Below, one piece after another: positions 17,419-27,439 of a DNA stretch of 64,000 bases. A program made the position numbers and the translations under genes. Where the stretch lies: assembly GCF_009467825.1 (NCBI RefSeq), contig NZ_WIOK01000012.1:45531-109530 (forward strand), read 5' to 3'. Position 1 is the first letter of the stretch. Each line of letters opens with the position of its first letter. Origin of the DNA: Cyclobacterium xiamenense. GTDB lineage: Bacteria; Bacteroidota; Bacteroidia; Cytophagales; Cyclobacteriaceae. The notes beneath the pieces are model-generated. The model ran no database searches. It saw only the letters and a program-made list of their open reading frames with translations, and was not told where the DNA came from.

Positions 17419-19062
17419 ATGAATTTCACAGCGTTAGACCTGGTCATCTTCTCAGGTTATTGCCTACTCATCCTATCCATGGGCTACCTGGTGTCCCGGG
17501 AAAAAAAGGGACACATAAAAAATTCCAACGACTACTTTCTCGCCTCAAAAGCACTACCCTGGTGGGCGGTGGGGGCATCCTTGATTGCATCCAATATTTC
17601 TGCTGAACAATTTATCGGCATGTCCGGCTCCGGTTTTGCCCTGGGACTGGCCATATCCACTTACGAATGGATGGCCGCTGCCACCTTGATCATTGTGGCA
17701 ATATTCTTTTTACCGGTTTACCTGAAGGAAGGGATTAGTACCATGCCCCAGTTTTTGTTGCGGCGTTACGATTCACGCGTCAGGACAGTGATGGCGGTTT
17801 TCTGGCTGCTGGTCTACGTTTTTGTTAACCTTACGTCGGTGCTGTATTTGGGTGCCTTGAGCCTGGAAACAATTCTTGGCGTACCACTCGTCTATGGGAT
17901 TGCGGGACTGGCAGTTTTTGCCATGCTGTATTCGATCTATGGAGGGCTAAAAGCCGTAGCCTGGACCGACGTCGTTCAGGTGTTTTTTCTGGTTTTGGGT
18001 GGATTGGCCACGACCTACCTTGCCCTTTCCATTGTTGGTTCCGGGGACGTGATCGCCGGGTTTACTTCCCTGCTTCGGGAAGCGCCTTCTCATTTTCAAA
18101 TGATCATCAACGAAGGAGAAATGATGATTCCGGACGGGGCAGGCGGTCAACGAGACGCCTACCTGGATCTTCCCGGAATTAGCGTACTTATAGGGGGCAT
18201 GTGGGTAATTAATTTGAATTACTGGGGCTTCAATCAATACATTACCCAACGGGCACTGGCTGCGAAATCCCTCAACGAAGCCCAAAAGGGAATGGTTTTC
18301 GCCGGGTTTTTAAAGTTACTCATGCCGCTGATCGTGGTAATCCCTGGTATTGCAGCCTTTGTTATTGTCAATCAGGGGCTGGATACCAGCTTTATCACCT
18401 CGATGACCGACCCGGAAAGTGGTATCATTAAATCCGATCGGGCTTACCCCACCTTACTCCAACTACTTCCCTCGGGATTGAAAGGTCTGGCCTTTGCTGC
18501 CTTGACTGCGGCCATTGTTTCCTCGCTGGCGTCCATGGCCAACAGTACCTCAACCATTTTCACGCTGGACATCTACAAGAGTTTTGTTGACGAAAAGGCA
18601 TCCGAAAACAAGCAGGTACGGGTAGGAAGAATTACAGCCATTGTTGCTTTCTTCATTGCGGCTATCGTCGCGCCTGCGCTGAGCGAACTGGATCAGGCAT
18701 TTCAGTACATTCAGGAATATACGGGTTTTGTGTCACCGGGAGTTTTCGCTATTTTTATCTTTGGGTTCTTTTGGAAAAAGGCCACTTCCAATGCGGCACT
18801 TACAGCGGCTGCATTGACGATTCCTTTGTCAACGGCGTTCAAATTTCTGACTCCGGGTATTCCGTTTATTGACCGGATGGGACTGGTGTTTCTTATTATT
18901 TCGGTTTTAATCATTGGAATCAGCTTGTACGAAGGGAAAGGGAAGGACCATCCCAAAGGAATTGAAATCACCAAAGATCTCTTTGTTACCAGTACGAAGT
19001 TTAAGATTGGCGCCATTTTGATTTCGGGAATCATCGCCGCCCTTTACATTGTATTCTGGTAA
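17419..19062 (+). CDS. Sodium/solute symporter, probable xylose (sugar) transporter
   Basis: 547 aa SSS-family protein of the vSGLT type, with about 14 hydrophobic segments. Family motifs: NDYFLASKALPWWAVGAS, SNISAEQFIGMSGSGF and, around residue 160-200, GLAVFAMLYSIYGGLKAVAWTD. It would import a sugar with Na+ across the inner membrane. It is first in an operon with xylulokinase (22-base gap) and xylose isomerase (34-base gap), which makes D-xylose the likely substrate. The spacer 17154-17418 shows no clear promoter or operator. Confidence 0.9.
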   Translation: MNFTALDLVIFSGYCLLILSMGYLVSREKKGHIKNSNDYFLASKALPWWAVGASLIASNISAEQFIGMSGSGFALGLAISTYEWMAAATLIIVAIFFLPVYLKEGISTMPQFLLRRYDSRVRTVMAVFWLLVYVFVNLTSVLYLGALSLETILGVPLVYGIAGLAVFAMLYSIYGGLKAVAWTDVVQVFFLVLGGLATTYLALSIVGSGDVIAGFTSLLREAPSHFQMIINEGEMMIPDGAGGQRDAYLDLPGISVLIGGMWVINLNYWGFNQYITQRALAAKSLNEAQKGMVFAGFLKLLMPLIVVIPGIAAFVIVNQGLDTSFITSMTDPESGIIKSDRAYPTLLQLLPSGLKGLAFAALTAAIVSSLASMANSTSTIFTLDIYKSFVDEKASENKQVRVGRITAIVAFFIAAIVAPALSELDQAFQYIQEYTGFVSPGVFAIFIFGFFWKKATSNAALTAAALTIPLSTAFKFLTPGIPFIDRMGLVFLIISVLIIGISLYEGKGKDHPKGIEITKDLFVTSTKFKIGAILISGIIAALYIVFW

Positions 19063-19084
19063 TTAGTAACCGATAAAAGCGCAC

Positions 19085-20578
19085 ATGAGACGATTATTGA
19101 TAGGCTATGACCTGGGAAGTTCATCGGTAAAAACCACGCTGCTGGACGCAGACAGCGGTAAGGTCGTGGCTTCCGAAGGGTTGCCCAAGGAAGAAATGAC
19201 CATTCATGCACCAAAACCAGACTGGGCCGAACAAGACCCGGAGCTTTGGTGGAAATACATACAGGCCACCACGCTGGAAGTATTGCGGAAGGGCGATGTA
19301 AAAACCGGTGAAATCAACGCCATCGGCATCTCCTACCAGATGCACGGGTTGGTGTTGGTGGACAAGGATAGGGAAATCATTCGTCCGGCGATTATCTGGT
19401 GCGATAGCCGGGCGGTAGGGATCGGAAGGCAGGCGTTCGAGGAACTGGGAGAAGCATATTGCCTGCAGCACCTCCTAAACTCACCGGGCAATTTCACTGC
19501 ATCCAAATTGAAATGGGTCAAAGACAATGAACCCCAGGTGTACGAACGCATTTACAAAATCATGCTTCCAGGTGATTTCATTGCCATGAAGTTAACCGGG
19601 GAAATACAAACCTCCGAAACCGGACTTTCCGAAGGGGTGTTTTGGGATTTTACGACCAATGGTCTCTCCAAACGCCTGCTCGATTACTACGGGCTGGATG
19701 CATCCCTGCTTCCGGAGGCGGTTCCTTCCTTTGGAAATCAAGGCAGCCTGTCCGAGACAGCGGCCCGGCAATTGGGATTGGATGCCGGTATACCGGTTAC
19801 CTACCGGGCTGGGGATCAGCCGAATAATGCGTTTTCGTTGAATGTACTGGAAGAAGGGGAATTGGCGACCACAGCCGGTACTTCGGGCACCGTTTACGGC
19901 GTGAGTACGCAACCGGTGTACGATCCGAAGTCTCGGGTCAATACCTTTGTGCATGTCAACCACCGGAAGGAAGATCCCAGGTACGGTGTCCTGCTTTGCG
20001 TCAACGGTACCGGTATCCTCAACAGCTGGCTAAAAAAGCTATTGGGAAACGAACAACTCAACTACGAGCAAATGAACCAACTGGCGCAGCAGGTGCCCAT
20101 TGGAGCCGAAGGACTAAGTTTTATTCCTTTTGGTAATGGAGCGGAACGAATCATGGAGAACAAGCAAGTGGGAGCGCATTTATCCCGGCTAAATTTACTC
20201 AAACACGATCACCGTCACGTATTGCGGGCCGGACAGGAAGGTATCGTTTCGGCCCTTACGTATGGCTTTCAAATCATGAAGAACATGGGGCTAAACCTCA
20301 AAACAGTGAAAGCAGGAAAAGCCAATATGTTTTTAAGTCCGCTCTTCCGGGAAGCTTTTGTCAACATGAACGAGATCTCCCTGGAATTGTACGATACCGA
20401 TGGCGCCCAGGGTGCTGCCCGGGGTGCAGGAATTGGTCGGGGCATTTACACCAATGCTGCCGAAGCCTTTGAGGGCTTGGAGCGACTTCAAGTGGTGGAG
20501 CCTGAGCAAGAAAAACGCGAAGCATACCGGGAGGTATTTCAACGCTGGGAGCAGAGCCTGCATCAGCTAATCAAATAA
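19085..20578 (+). CDS. xylB: Xylulokinase
   Basis: 497 aa FGGY-family kinase, phosphorylating D-xylulose to xylulose 5-phosphate. N-terminal phosphate loop YDLGSSSVKTTL, substrate region GISYQMHGLVLVD and IIWCDSRA, catalytic Asp in YRAGDQPNNAFS, then C-terminal domain motifs TAGTSGTVYGVS and GAQGAARGAGIGRG. The Met-His in YQMHG is typical of xylulokinases rather than glycerol or ribulose kinases. Placed between the symporter and xylose isomerase. Confidence 0.94.
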   Translation: MRRLLIGYDLGSSSVKTTLLDADSGKVVASEGLPKEEMTIHAPKPDWAEQDPELWWKYIQATTLEVLRKGDVKTGEINAIGISYQMHGLVLVDKDREIIRPAIIWCDSRAVGIGRQAFEELGEAYCLQHLLNSPGNFTASKLKWVKDNEPQVYERIYKIMLPGDFIAMKLTGEIQTSETGLSEGVFWDFTTNGLSKRLLDYYGLDASLLPEAVPSFGNQGSLSETAARQLGLDAGIPVTYRAGDQPNNAFSLNVLEEGELATTAGTSGTVYGVSTQPVYDPKSRVNTFVHVNHRKEDPRYGVLLCVNGTGILNSWLKKLLGNEQLNYEQMNQLAQQVPIGAEGLSFIPFGNGAERIMENKQVGAHLSRLNLLKHDHRHVLRAGQEGIVSALTYGFQIMKNMGLNLKTVKAGKANMFLSPLFREAFVNMNEISLELYDTDGAQGAARGAGIGRGIYTNAAEAFEGLERLQVVEPEQEKREAYREVFQRWEQSLHQLIK

Positions 20579-20612
20579 TACGAATTTTAAATATCTTAAC
20601 CTATAGTTTACC

Positions 20613-21926
20613 ATGTCAAAAACATTTTTCCCCAGTATCGAAAAAATCAAATTTGAAGGCAGGGATTCTAAAAACCCGTTAGCTTTCCGCTTTTACGATG
20701 AAAACCGGATCATTAACGGGAAAACCATGAAGGATCACTTTCGCTTTGCCATTGCGTACTGGCATAGCTTCTGCGCGACCGGCAACGATCCTTTCGGACC
20801 AGGTACCATGGTCCGGGAATGGGACAAAGCCGCTGACCCGATCCAGCGGGCAAAGGACAAAATGGATGCCGCTTTTGAATTTATCAGCAAGCTTGGCGTC
20901 TCTTTTTACTGTTTTCACGATGTAGATCTGATCGACGAAGGCGAGGATATCGCTACGTATGAAAAGCACATGGAGGCCATCGTGGCCTATGCAAAACAGA
21001 AACAACAGGAAACCGGAATCAAACTGCTTTGGGGCACGGCCAATGTGTTCAGCCATCCCCGTTATATGAACGGGGCGGCCACCAATCCGGATTTTAATGT
21101 GCTGAGCCGGGCAGCTACGCAGATCAAAAACGCCATTGATGCCACCATTGAGCTGGGTGGAGAAAATTACGTTTTCTGGGGTGGCCGCGAGGGCTACATG
21201 TCCCTGTTGAATACCGATATGAAACGTGAGACGGAACACCTGGCGCAGTTTTTAGGCATGGCCAGAGACTATGGACGTAAGCAGGGATTCAAAGGAACCT
21301 TCCTCATCGAGCCGAAACCCATGGAGCCAACCAAACACCAGTACGACTACGATGCGGCCACGGTAGTCGGTTTTTTGCGTCATTACGGATTGGATAAGGA
21401 TTTCAAACTTAACATCGAAGTAAACCACGCCACGCTAGCGGGCCATACCTTTCAGCACGAACTGCAGGTCGCTCAGGATGCCGGTTTGCTTGGAAGCATC
21501 GATGCAAATCGGGGCGATTACCAAAACGGATGGGATACCGATCAGTTTGCCATCAATTTGCAGGAATTAACAGAAGCCATGTTGGTATTGTTGCAAGGTC
21601 CCGGTTTCACTACAGGTGGGGTGAATTTTGATGCCAAGATCCGCAGAAACTCCACCGATCTGGAGGATTTGTTTCACGCCCATGTGGGCAGCATGGATGC
21701 ATTTGCCAGAAGCTTGTTGATTGCCAACGAGATCATGGAAAAATCCGATTACCAACTGCTTCGAAAAAGAAGGTATGCTTCCTACGATAGCGGCAAAGGC
21801 AAAGACTTTGAAATGGGTAAACTTAGTCTGGAGGATCTGAGAGCCCATGCGCTGGAAATCGGCGAACCAGAGATGATCAGCGGCAAGCAAGAGATGTACG
21901 AAAATATCCTGAATCAATACATTTGA
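20613..21926 (+). CDS. xylA: Xylose isomerase
   Basis: 437 aa class II xylose isomerase converting D-xylose to D-xylulose. Active-site blocks are all present: FYCFHDVDL (catalytic His), [45 protein letters not shown] and [18 protein letters not shown], which carry the two-metal ligands. Last gene of the operon, with a strong terminator 27 bases downstream. Confidence 0.97.
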   Translation: MSKTFFPSIEKIKFEGRDSKNPLAFRFYDENRIINGKTMKDHFRFAIAYWHSFCATGNDPFGPGTMVREWDKAADPIQRAKDKMDAAFEFISKLGVSFYCFHDVDLIDEGEDIATYEKHMEAIVAYAKQKQQETGIKLLWGTANVFSHPRYMNGAATNPDFNVLSRAATQIKNAIDATIELGGENYVFWGGREGYMSLLNTDMKRETEHLAQFLGMARDYGRKQGFKGTFLIEPKPMEPTKHQYDYDAATVVGFLRHYGLDKDFKLNIEVNHATLAGHTFQHELQVAQDAGLLGSIDANRGDYQNGWDTDQFAINLQELTEAMLVLLQGPGFTTGGVNFDAKIRRNSTDLEDLFHAHVGSMDAFARSLLIANEIMEKSDYQLLRKRRYASYDSGKGKDFEMGKLSLEDLRAHALEIGEPEMISGKQEMYENILNQYI

Positions 21927-21943
21927 TGCATCGCTTTCGGGCT

Positions 21944-21981
21944 AAAAAAAAAGGCTTCCCTTACCGGGGAAGCCTTTTTTT
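21944..21981. terminator. Bidirectional terminator between xylA and uxaB
   Basis: Stem GGCTTCCC/GGGAAGCC (21953-21960 with 21967-21974) flanked by a run of A and seven T; suitable for both converging operons. Confidence 0.88.
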
Positions 21982-21990
21982 GGTTGCCTG

Positions 21991-23400
21991 TCATTCTGCT
22001 GCAAGCAGGGCTTTTACTTCTTTTATAAGCAGTTCGCTAAGGCCGGGAACGAGGTTCAAATCCTGGTCCCAAAGGTCGATTCTGGAAAGCACGCTGCCCA
22101 CGAGGTCCTCCGGCGTCTTAATCTTCCAAAGCTGATCGAAATAGTGCAGGTTTTCTTCCCGATCCCGCAGTGGAATGGGGGCTCCCTTGTAATGCCCCCG
22201 GTAAAACACCAGTAGTGCTGCAAAGGATTTACACAGGTGAAGGGGTAACTTACCTTCGGTGATGGCGTACTCCAATAAGGAGGGGAGCACCCGTACCTTC
22301 CACTTGGCGATGGAATTCAGTGAAATATCGATTAGTTTGTGTTTGATAAACGGGTTTTTGAATCGATCCAACACATCGTGGGCAAAGGGTACCACCAGAT
22401 CGCTAGACAAACTCATGGAGGGGATGATTTCGTCAAAAATGGTGGATTCCATAAAACGTCCGGTTTCAGGATCGTCCAATACTTCTTTGACCAGTCGCTT
22501 TCCCTGGAGGTACCCCATCGGCACCATGCAGGTATGGGCCCCGTTCAGGATCCGGACTTTTCGGGTGCGAAAGGGGCTTAGATCCTTCACCAGAATTACG
22601 TTTAAGCCCAGTTTTTCAGCAGGAAAGACCTCGGGAAGCCAGTCCGGCCCCTCGATTGCCCAAAAATGAAAAGGCTCCGCCACCACCAGTTGCTCGTCGC
22701 GAAAACCAAGCGTTTCCTGTATCTGGGCGGCCGATTCGACGGGGTAGCCCGGCACGATGCGGTCCACCAGGGTGTTGCAAAAGTGATTGTGTGCTTCCAG
22801 CCAGTTTTCAAAGGCTACGGGCAGCTCCCAAAGCCGGGCATAGCGCAGGACATTTTCTTTGAGCTTATCGCCATTGTTTTCTACCAGCTCGCAGGGCAAA
22901 TGCACCAGTCCTTTGTTAGGATCGCCCTTAAAGTGCGAAAACCGTTGGTACAACAGGGCAGTCAGCTTTCCTGGGAAGGCTTCGGGGGTTAGGGTGCGGT
23001 CTTTGTCTTTTTCGTCGAAATAGATGCCTGCTTCTGTGGTATTGGAGAAAACAAAGGCCAGGTCAGGTTCATTGCCCAAAGCCAGAAATGCCGGGTAATC
23101 AACGAACGGATTAATGGCCCCCCGGACGCATTGGATCAACCGGTTTTCTTCGATGGTTTGGCCTTTTTGGAAGCCACGCGTGAGCAGGTGATACAAGCCA
23201 TCCTGGGCATTTATGCCGGCAGCGGGCTTGCGGCTGTGCACCTGTACCATTTGGATGTCTCCATTAAATGCCGTCTTTTCATTAAGTAGATCAACCATCC
23301 AATCCGCAAAGCCCCTTAAAAAATTACCTGTGCCAAATTGCACGATTTTTAAAGGTCTCGGTGGGAGGGTAGGAATGTTTTTTCTGTGTAATGGTTTCAT
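21991..23400 (-). CDS. uxaB: Tagaturonate reductase (altronate oxidoreductase)
   Basis: 469 aa from ATG 23400 (a TTG at 23412 is an alternative). Polyol/mannitol dehydrogenase family: N-terminal FGTGNFLRGFADWMVD NAD-binding motif, FSNTTEAGI, the central VDRIVPGYP and catalytic-domain KVRILNGAHTCMVPMGY, with Lys and His of the long-chain dehydrogenase active site. It reduces tagaturonate to altronate with NADH in galacturonate catabolism. The partner enzymes uxaC and uxaA are not in this window. It lies 39 bases downstream of a LacI gene on the same strand, so the two are probably co-transcribed. Confidence 0.9.
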   Translation of the reverse strand: MKPLHRKNIPTLPPRPLKIVQFGTGNFLRGFADWMVDLLNEKTAFNGDIQMVQVHSRKPAAGINAQDGLYHLLTRGFQKGQTIEENRLIQCVRGAINPFVDYPAFLALGNEPDLAFVFSNTTEAGIYFDEKDKDRTLTPEAFPGKLTALLYQRFSHFKGDPNKGLVHLPCELVENNGDKLKENVLRYARLWELPVAFENWLEAHNHFCNTLVDRIVPGYPVESAAQIQETLGFRDEQLVVAEPFHFWAIEGPDWLPEVFPAEKLGLNVILVKDLSPFRTRKVRILNGAHTCMVPMGYLQGKRLVKEVLDDPETGRFMESTIFDEIIPSMSLSSDLVVPFAHDVLDRFKNPFIKHKLIDISLNSIAKWKVRVLPSLLEYAITEGKLPLHLCKSFAALLVFYRGHYKGAPIPLRDREENLHYFDQLWKIKTPEDLVGSVLSRIDLWDQDLNLVPGLSELLIKEVKALLAAE

Positions 23401-23439
23401 AAGTAAGTTCAAATATACGAATGTGATTTAACGTTGGAA

Positions 23440-24468
23440 TTAGCTAATTCTGCTAGAAGAAGAGCGGATGATCAGGTTGGCATCCAGGGTTTTTTTGACC
23501 ATGGCTTTTGGCTTTCCATCGTCCGCGATCATCTCAAAAAAGAGGGCAGCAGAAGTCTGTCCCATGGCAATGGCTTTCTGATCGACGGTGCTGAGGGCCG
23601 GTTCGGTAAATTCAGTAAAGGGCTCGTTGCTAAATCCGATCAGTCCCACTTCTTGAGGGATTTTTACCTGAATCTTTTTTAGCTCCTGCAAGGCACCCAC
23701 GATCGCGTAGTCACTGGCCGAAAAGATGGCATCGAATCCAAGGCCCTGTTCCAATAGAAACCGGGTGCTTTCTTGCCCTCCGTCCAATTGCATGTTGCTT
23801 TCCACAACCAATCGTTCATCAAAAGGTATACCATAGTCCCGCAAAGCCTGGCTGTAGCCCCGCAGTCTTTCCAGATAGATCTTGATTTTCATGTGACTGG
23901 TAAAATGGGCAATGTGCCGGTAACCCTGGTCCAGCAGGTGATGCGTGGCCTGGTAAGCCGAGGCAAAATCATCAATTACCACCTGATTTACCGTTAACTC
24001 ATCCGTGGTCCGGTCAAAAAACACCAGGGGGATTCCTTTTTGAAGGACGGCATCAAAATGGGCGTAGCTATGAGTGTTTTTTCCCAGCGATACCATGATG
24101 CCGTCTACCCGGGCGTCCAGGAGCGCGTCGATGGTTTCTACTTCCTTCCGGTAATCGTCGTAGGATTGGCTGATCATTACTTTGTAATCCCGGGCGTTGG
24201 CGTATTCTTCGATGCCCCGGACGATGGAAGAGAAAAAATTACGATTGATAGTAGGAACAATGATGCCAATAAGTTTGCTCTTTCCATGGCGCAGCGCCGC
24301 GGCGATGCGGTTTGGCTTGTAGTTGATAGCTTTAGCCGCTTCCAGCACCATCTTCTTTGTCGCCGGACTTATTCGGGGATGGTTATTCAATGCCCGGGAA
24401 ACCGTAGATGCGGTTACCCCGATCTCCATGGCAATGTCATGAATCGTAATCTTTTCTTTTTTTTTCAT
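23440..24468 (-). CDS. LacI-family transcriptional regulator
   Basis: 342 aa. N-terminal LacI HTH with ITIHDIAMEIGVTASTVSRALN and the hinge NYKPNRIAAALR, followed by a periplasmic-binding-like sensor domain (IGIIVPTINRNFFSSIVRGIEEYA; FDAIFSASDYAIVGALQELK). Upstream of uxaB on the same strand and divergent from a carbohydrate oxidoreductase/hydrolase run; a perfect palindrome of LacI type lies in the shared spacer. Likely a repressor responding to a hexuronate or related sugar and controlling both sides. Confidence 0.93.
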   Translation of the reverse strand: MKKKEKITIHDIAMEIGVTASTVSRALNNHPRISPATKKMVLEAAKAINYKPNRIAAALRHGKSKLIGIIVPTINRNFFSSIVRGIEEYANARDYKVMISQSYDDYRKEVETIDALLDARVDGIMVSLGKNTHSYAHFDAVLQKGIPLVFFDRTTDELTVNQVVIDDFASAYQATHHLLDQGYRHIAHFTSHMKIKIYLERLRGYSQALRDYGIPFDERLVVESNMQLDGGQESTRFLLEQGLGFDAIFSASDYAIVGALQELKKIQVKIPQEVGLIGFSNEPFTEFTEPALSTVDQKAIAMGQTSAALFFEMIADDGKPKAMVKKTLDANLIIRSSSSRIS

Positions 24469-24549
24469 TAGCGCGCTTCGGAAAAGCGAAAATTAGAAAA
24501 CAGTCGTATTGCCGTTTAAAATGAATAATAAGGAAATAATCCAGCAAAT

Positions 24550-24561
24550 GCAATCGATTGC
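24550..24561. promoter_or_regulatory. Probable LacI-family operator
   Basis: The perfect 12-bp palindrome GCAATCGATTGC has the central CG and AAnCGnTT core typical of LacI-family operators. It is in the 258-base spacer between the divergent lacI-like gene (start 24468) and the Gfo/Idh gene (start 24727), so it could control both transcripts. Confidence 0.6.
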
Positions 24562-24726
24562 GCTAATATATGTTTTATTCTTTTGCGATATTCTTTATCT
24601 TTAATCCATTATTCAGTTCGGTGCCGTTTTCGACGTAGATTCGGCGATTGTCATCCATTTCTGTCAAAAAAATCGGTTAAACAAACTACAACCATTACTA
24701 ATCCATACATTTCTAAAAATCGCTCT

Positions 24727-26139
24727 ATGAAGTTCAATAGTAAATTTTGGTCACCTGTCGCTGCCTCAATTTTACTTTTATCCATCGCATGTACCAACGA
24801 AAAAAATGTGGAAGAAGAAGTGAAAACAACCTTTTCTGGTGAGAAAAATGAAATCAAACTGCTCACACTCGACCCCGGGCATTTTCACGCACACCTCGTG
24901 AAAAAATCCATGTACGAGCAGGTAGACCCCAAAGTCCATGTCTATGCCCCTGATGGGCCGGAACTAGTAGCCTACCTTCAGGCCATCGAAAGCTTCAATA
25001 CCCGTGAAGAGAATCCCACCTCCTGGGAATTGGATGTTTACAAAGGAGACGATTTCCTGGAACGCATGATTCGGGAACGGAAAGGAAATGTCATGGTGAC
25101 GGCGGGCAATAACCGGGAAAAGACCGCGAATATCAAAGCCACGGTAGATGCCGGCTTTCACGTGCTGGCAGACAAACCCATGGCCATTGATGTGGCTGGT
25201 TTTGAATTGCTGAAGGAGGCCTTTGCCTCGGCTGAGGAAAATAACGTATTGCTCTACGATATCATGACGGAGCGATTTGAGATTTCCACCATTCTTCAGC
25301 GAGAATTTTCCATGATTCCCGAAGTGTTTGGCACGTTGGTGGAAGGCAGTCTGGACGATCCGGCCATCACCAAAGAAAGCGTACACCACTTTTTCAAGCA
25401 GGTTTCGGGCAAACCCCTTATTCGTCCTGCCTGGTTTTACGACGTAAACCAGCAGGGTAATGGCATTGTGGACGTCACGACGCACCTTGTAGACCTGGTA
25501 CAGTGGGAGAGTTTTCCTGAAAAAATCATCAATTACGAGACCGATATCGAAATGCTGGAGGCCGAACGATGGACTACCGACCTGACCCTCGAACAGTTTT
25601 CCCGCTCAACGGGGCTGGATGCGTATCCCGCTTACCTGCAAAATGTGGTGGAGGACGATACCCTAAAGGTCTACGGCAATGGAGAAATAAGCTACAAGAT
25701 CAACGGCATTCATGCCAAAGTATCGGTAATCTGGAACTATATCGCTCCGGAAGGCTCTGCAGATACCCACTATTCCATCATGAGAGGTACCAAATCCAAC
25801 CTGATAATCCGCCAGGATGCCGAACAGGATTATATAACCGAACTGTACATCGAACCGGTTGAAGGCGTAGATACCGAAGCTTTCGAAAGTACCGTGCAGG
25901 AACAAGTACAGCAACTAGCAGGTAAATTTGCAGGCTTGGACGTGGTGAAGGTGCCGGGTAAGGCTTCCTGGAGGATCGTTATCCCACAGGCATTTCGAAC
26001 CAGCCACGAAGATCATTTCCGGGAGGTGACCGAGGCCTATATTCGGTACCTCACTGCCGGTAAATTGCCCGATTGGGAAGTACCCAACATGCTGGCAAAA
26101 TACTACGTAACCACTCAGGGCCTGGAACTCGCGAAATAA
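24727..26139 (+). CDS. Exported lipoprotein of the Gfo/Idh/MocA oxidoreductase superfamily
   Basis: 470 aa from ATG 24727; the 48 codons before it in the open frame look non-coding. Lipobox LLSIAC at about residue 20. The N-terminal Rossmann domain lacks a canonical GxGxxG (TLDPGHFHAHLV at that place), but has the family VMVTAGNN...GFHVLADKPMAID segment (EKP equivalent DKP) and GIVDVTTHLVDLVQW near the active-site HxxD. The C-terminal part matches the Oxidoreduct_C type found in Bacteroidota. It would oxidise or reduce a sugar in the periplasm, probably with tightly bound cofactor. First gene of a likely operon; the next starts 21 bases later. Confidence 0.82.
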   Translation: MKFNSKFWSPVAASILLLSIACTNEKNVEEEVKTTFSGEKNEIKLLTLDPGHFHAHLVKKSMYEQVDPKVHVYAPDGPELVAYLQAIESFNTREENPTSWELDVYKGDDFLERMIRERKGNVMVTAGNNREKTANIKATVDAGFHVLADKPMAIDVAGFELLKEAFASAEENNVLLYDIMTERFEISTILQREFSMIPEVFGTLVEGSLDDPAITKESVHHFFKQVSGKPLIRPAWFYDVNQQGNGIVDVTTHLVDLVQWESFPEKIINYETDIEMLEAERWTTDLTLEQFSRSTGLDAYPAYLQNVVEDDTLKVYGNGEISYKINGIHAKVSVIWNYIAPEGSADTHYSIMRGTKSNLIIRQDAEQDYITELYIEPVEGVDTEAFESTVQEQVQQLAGKFAGLDVVKVPGKASWRIVIPQAFRTSHEDHFREVTEAYIRYLTAGKLPDWEVPNMLAKYYVTTQGLELAK

Positions 26140-26160
26140 ACCACCTTACGGTATCCGGTA

Positions 26161-27429
26161 ATGGAAAACGAGCGAAGAGATTTTATCAAAAAAGCGGGAC
26201 TTGCTGGCGCAAGTCTGGCGGCGGGGTTTTCCCTACCGAGCGCATCAAATGCCGAACCTACGCCCGCCTCGGACAGTCGGTATCGGGCAGAGCAAAGTAT
26301 CATTGGCCCTTACGGCCCCTGGTTGGACCGGGTCATGAGTCGGGAACTACCCTCCCTTTCATTCCGAAACGATTCCTTTACCGATTTACCCGAATGGAAA
26401 ATCCTCGCCCTCTCCCGTACCCGGGAACGGTTGGGCATCCCCGTCCTCGGTGAGCGTCCACGTGTGACGGTCCATGACTCCCATACGTACGATGGTCTGC
26501 GGATAGAGGAAGTATCCTGGCAACTTCCCTATGGACGACCCACCAAAGCATTGGTTTTGAAACCGGAAAACGCGGAGGGCAGGTTGCCGGGCATTTTGGC
26601 TTTTCACGACCACGGGGGAAATAAATATTTTGGTTGGAGAAAAATCACCAAAACAGGAAAAGAACAGCACCCGCTGATGAAATCGCATCAGGAGCATTAC
26701 TACGAAGGAATGGCTTGGGCCAATGAGGTAGCCAAGAGGGGCTATGTGGTCATGGTTTCCGATGCATTCACCTTTGCCAGTCGGCGGGTAATGCTGGAGG
26801 ATGTTCCCGAAAATCAGCGTTCGGGCCTGAACGATAGCGATCCGGAAAATCCCACGTCCATCGAGGCGTATAACCAATGGGCAGGGGCGCACGAACACGT
26901 GATGGCAAAATCCCTGTTTTGTGGGGGGACTACCTGGCCGGGCGTTTTCTTTGCGGAGGATCAAATGGCCCTGGATATCCTGGCGTCCCGCCCCGATGTG
27001 GACGAAAGCCGCCTGGGTTGTGGGGGATTGTCCGGTGGAGGGCTGCGGACGGTGATGATGGCAGGGCTGGATGCGCGCATCCGCTGTGCCGTGTGTGTAG
27101 GGTTTATGAGTACCTGGACCGACTTCCTATTGCACAAATCCTTCACCCATACCTGGATGACCTACGTACCCAGGTTGCCGGAAGAGCTTGATTTTCCGGA
27201 AATACTAGGTTTGCGGGTTCCCCTTCCAACGCTGGTTTTAAACGACGAGCAAGACCAATTGTATACCCTTCCCGAAATGAAAAAAGCAGATGCAATCCTA
27301 CAGCGTATCTACGAGAAGGCCGGCGCTTCCGATCGATACAAGGCATCGTATTATCCCGGACCTCACAAATTTGATCAACCCATGCAGCAGGAAGCCTTTG
27401 CCTGGTGGGACAAATGGCTTAAAAACTAA
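26161..27429 (+). CDS. Tat-exported alpha/beta hydrolase (acetyl xylan esterase-like)
   Basis: 422 aa. N-terminal Tat signal RRDFIKKAGLAGASLAAGF followed by an AxA-like site. Alpha/beta hydrolase fold: oxyanion region AFHDHGGNKYFG, nucleophile Ser291 in GGLSGGG, acid in LVLNDEQDQLY and His in YPGPHKFDQP near the C-terminus. It belongs to the dienelactone hydrolase/acetyl-esterase-like group (Abhydrolase_7) common next to sugar oxidoreductases in this phylum. Substrate unknown; a sugar ester or lactone is likely from context. Confidence 0.82.
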   Translation: MENERRDFIKKAGLAGASLAAGFSLPSASNAEPTPASDSRYRAEQSIIGPYGPWLDRVMSRELPSLSFRNDSFTDLPEWKILALSRTRERLGIPVLGERPRVTVHDSHTYDGLRIEEVSWQLPYGRPTKALVLKPENAEGRLPGILAFHDHGGNKYFGWRKITKTGKEQHPLMKSHQEHYYEGMAWANEVAKRGYVVMVSDAFTFASRRVMLEDVPENQRSGLNDSDPENPTSIEAYNQWAGAHEHVMAKSLFCGGTTWPGVFFAEDQMALDILASRPDVDESRLGCGGLSGGGLRTVMMAGLDARIRCAVCVGFMSTWTDFLLHKSFTHTWMTYVPRLPEELDFPEILGLRVPLPTLVLNDEQDQLYTLPEMKKADAILQRIYEKAGASDRYKASYYPGPHKFDQPMQQEAFAWWDKWLKN

Positions 27430-27439
27430 CCCAATTCCT

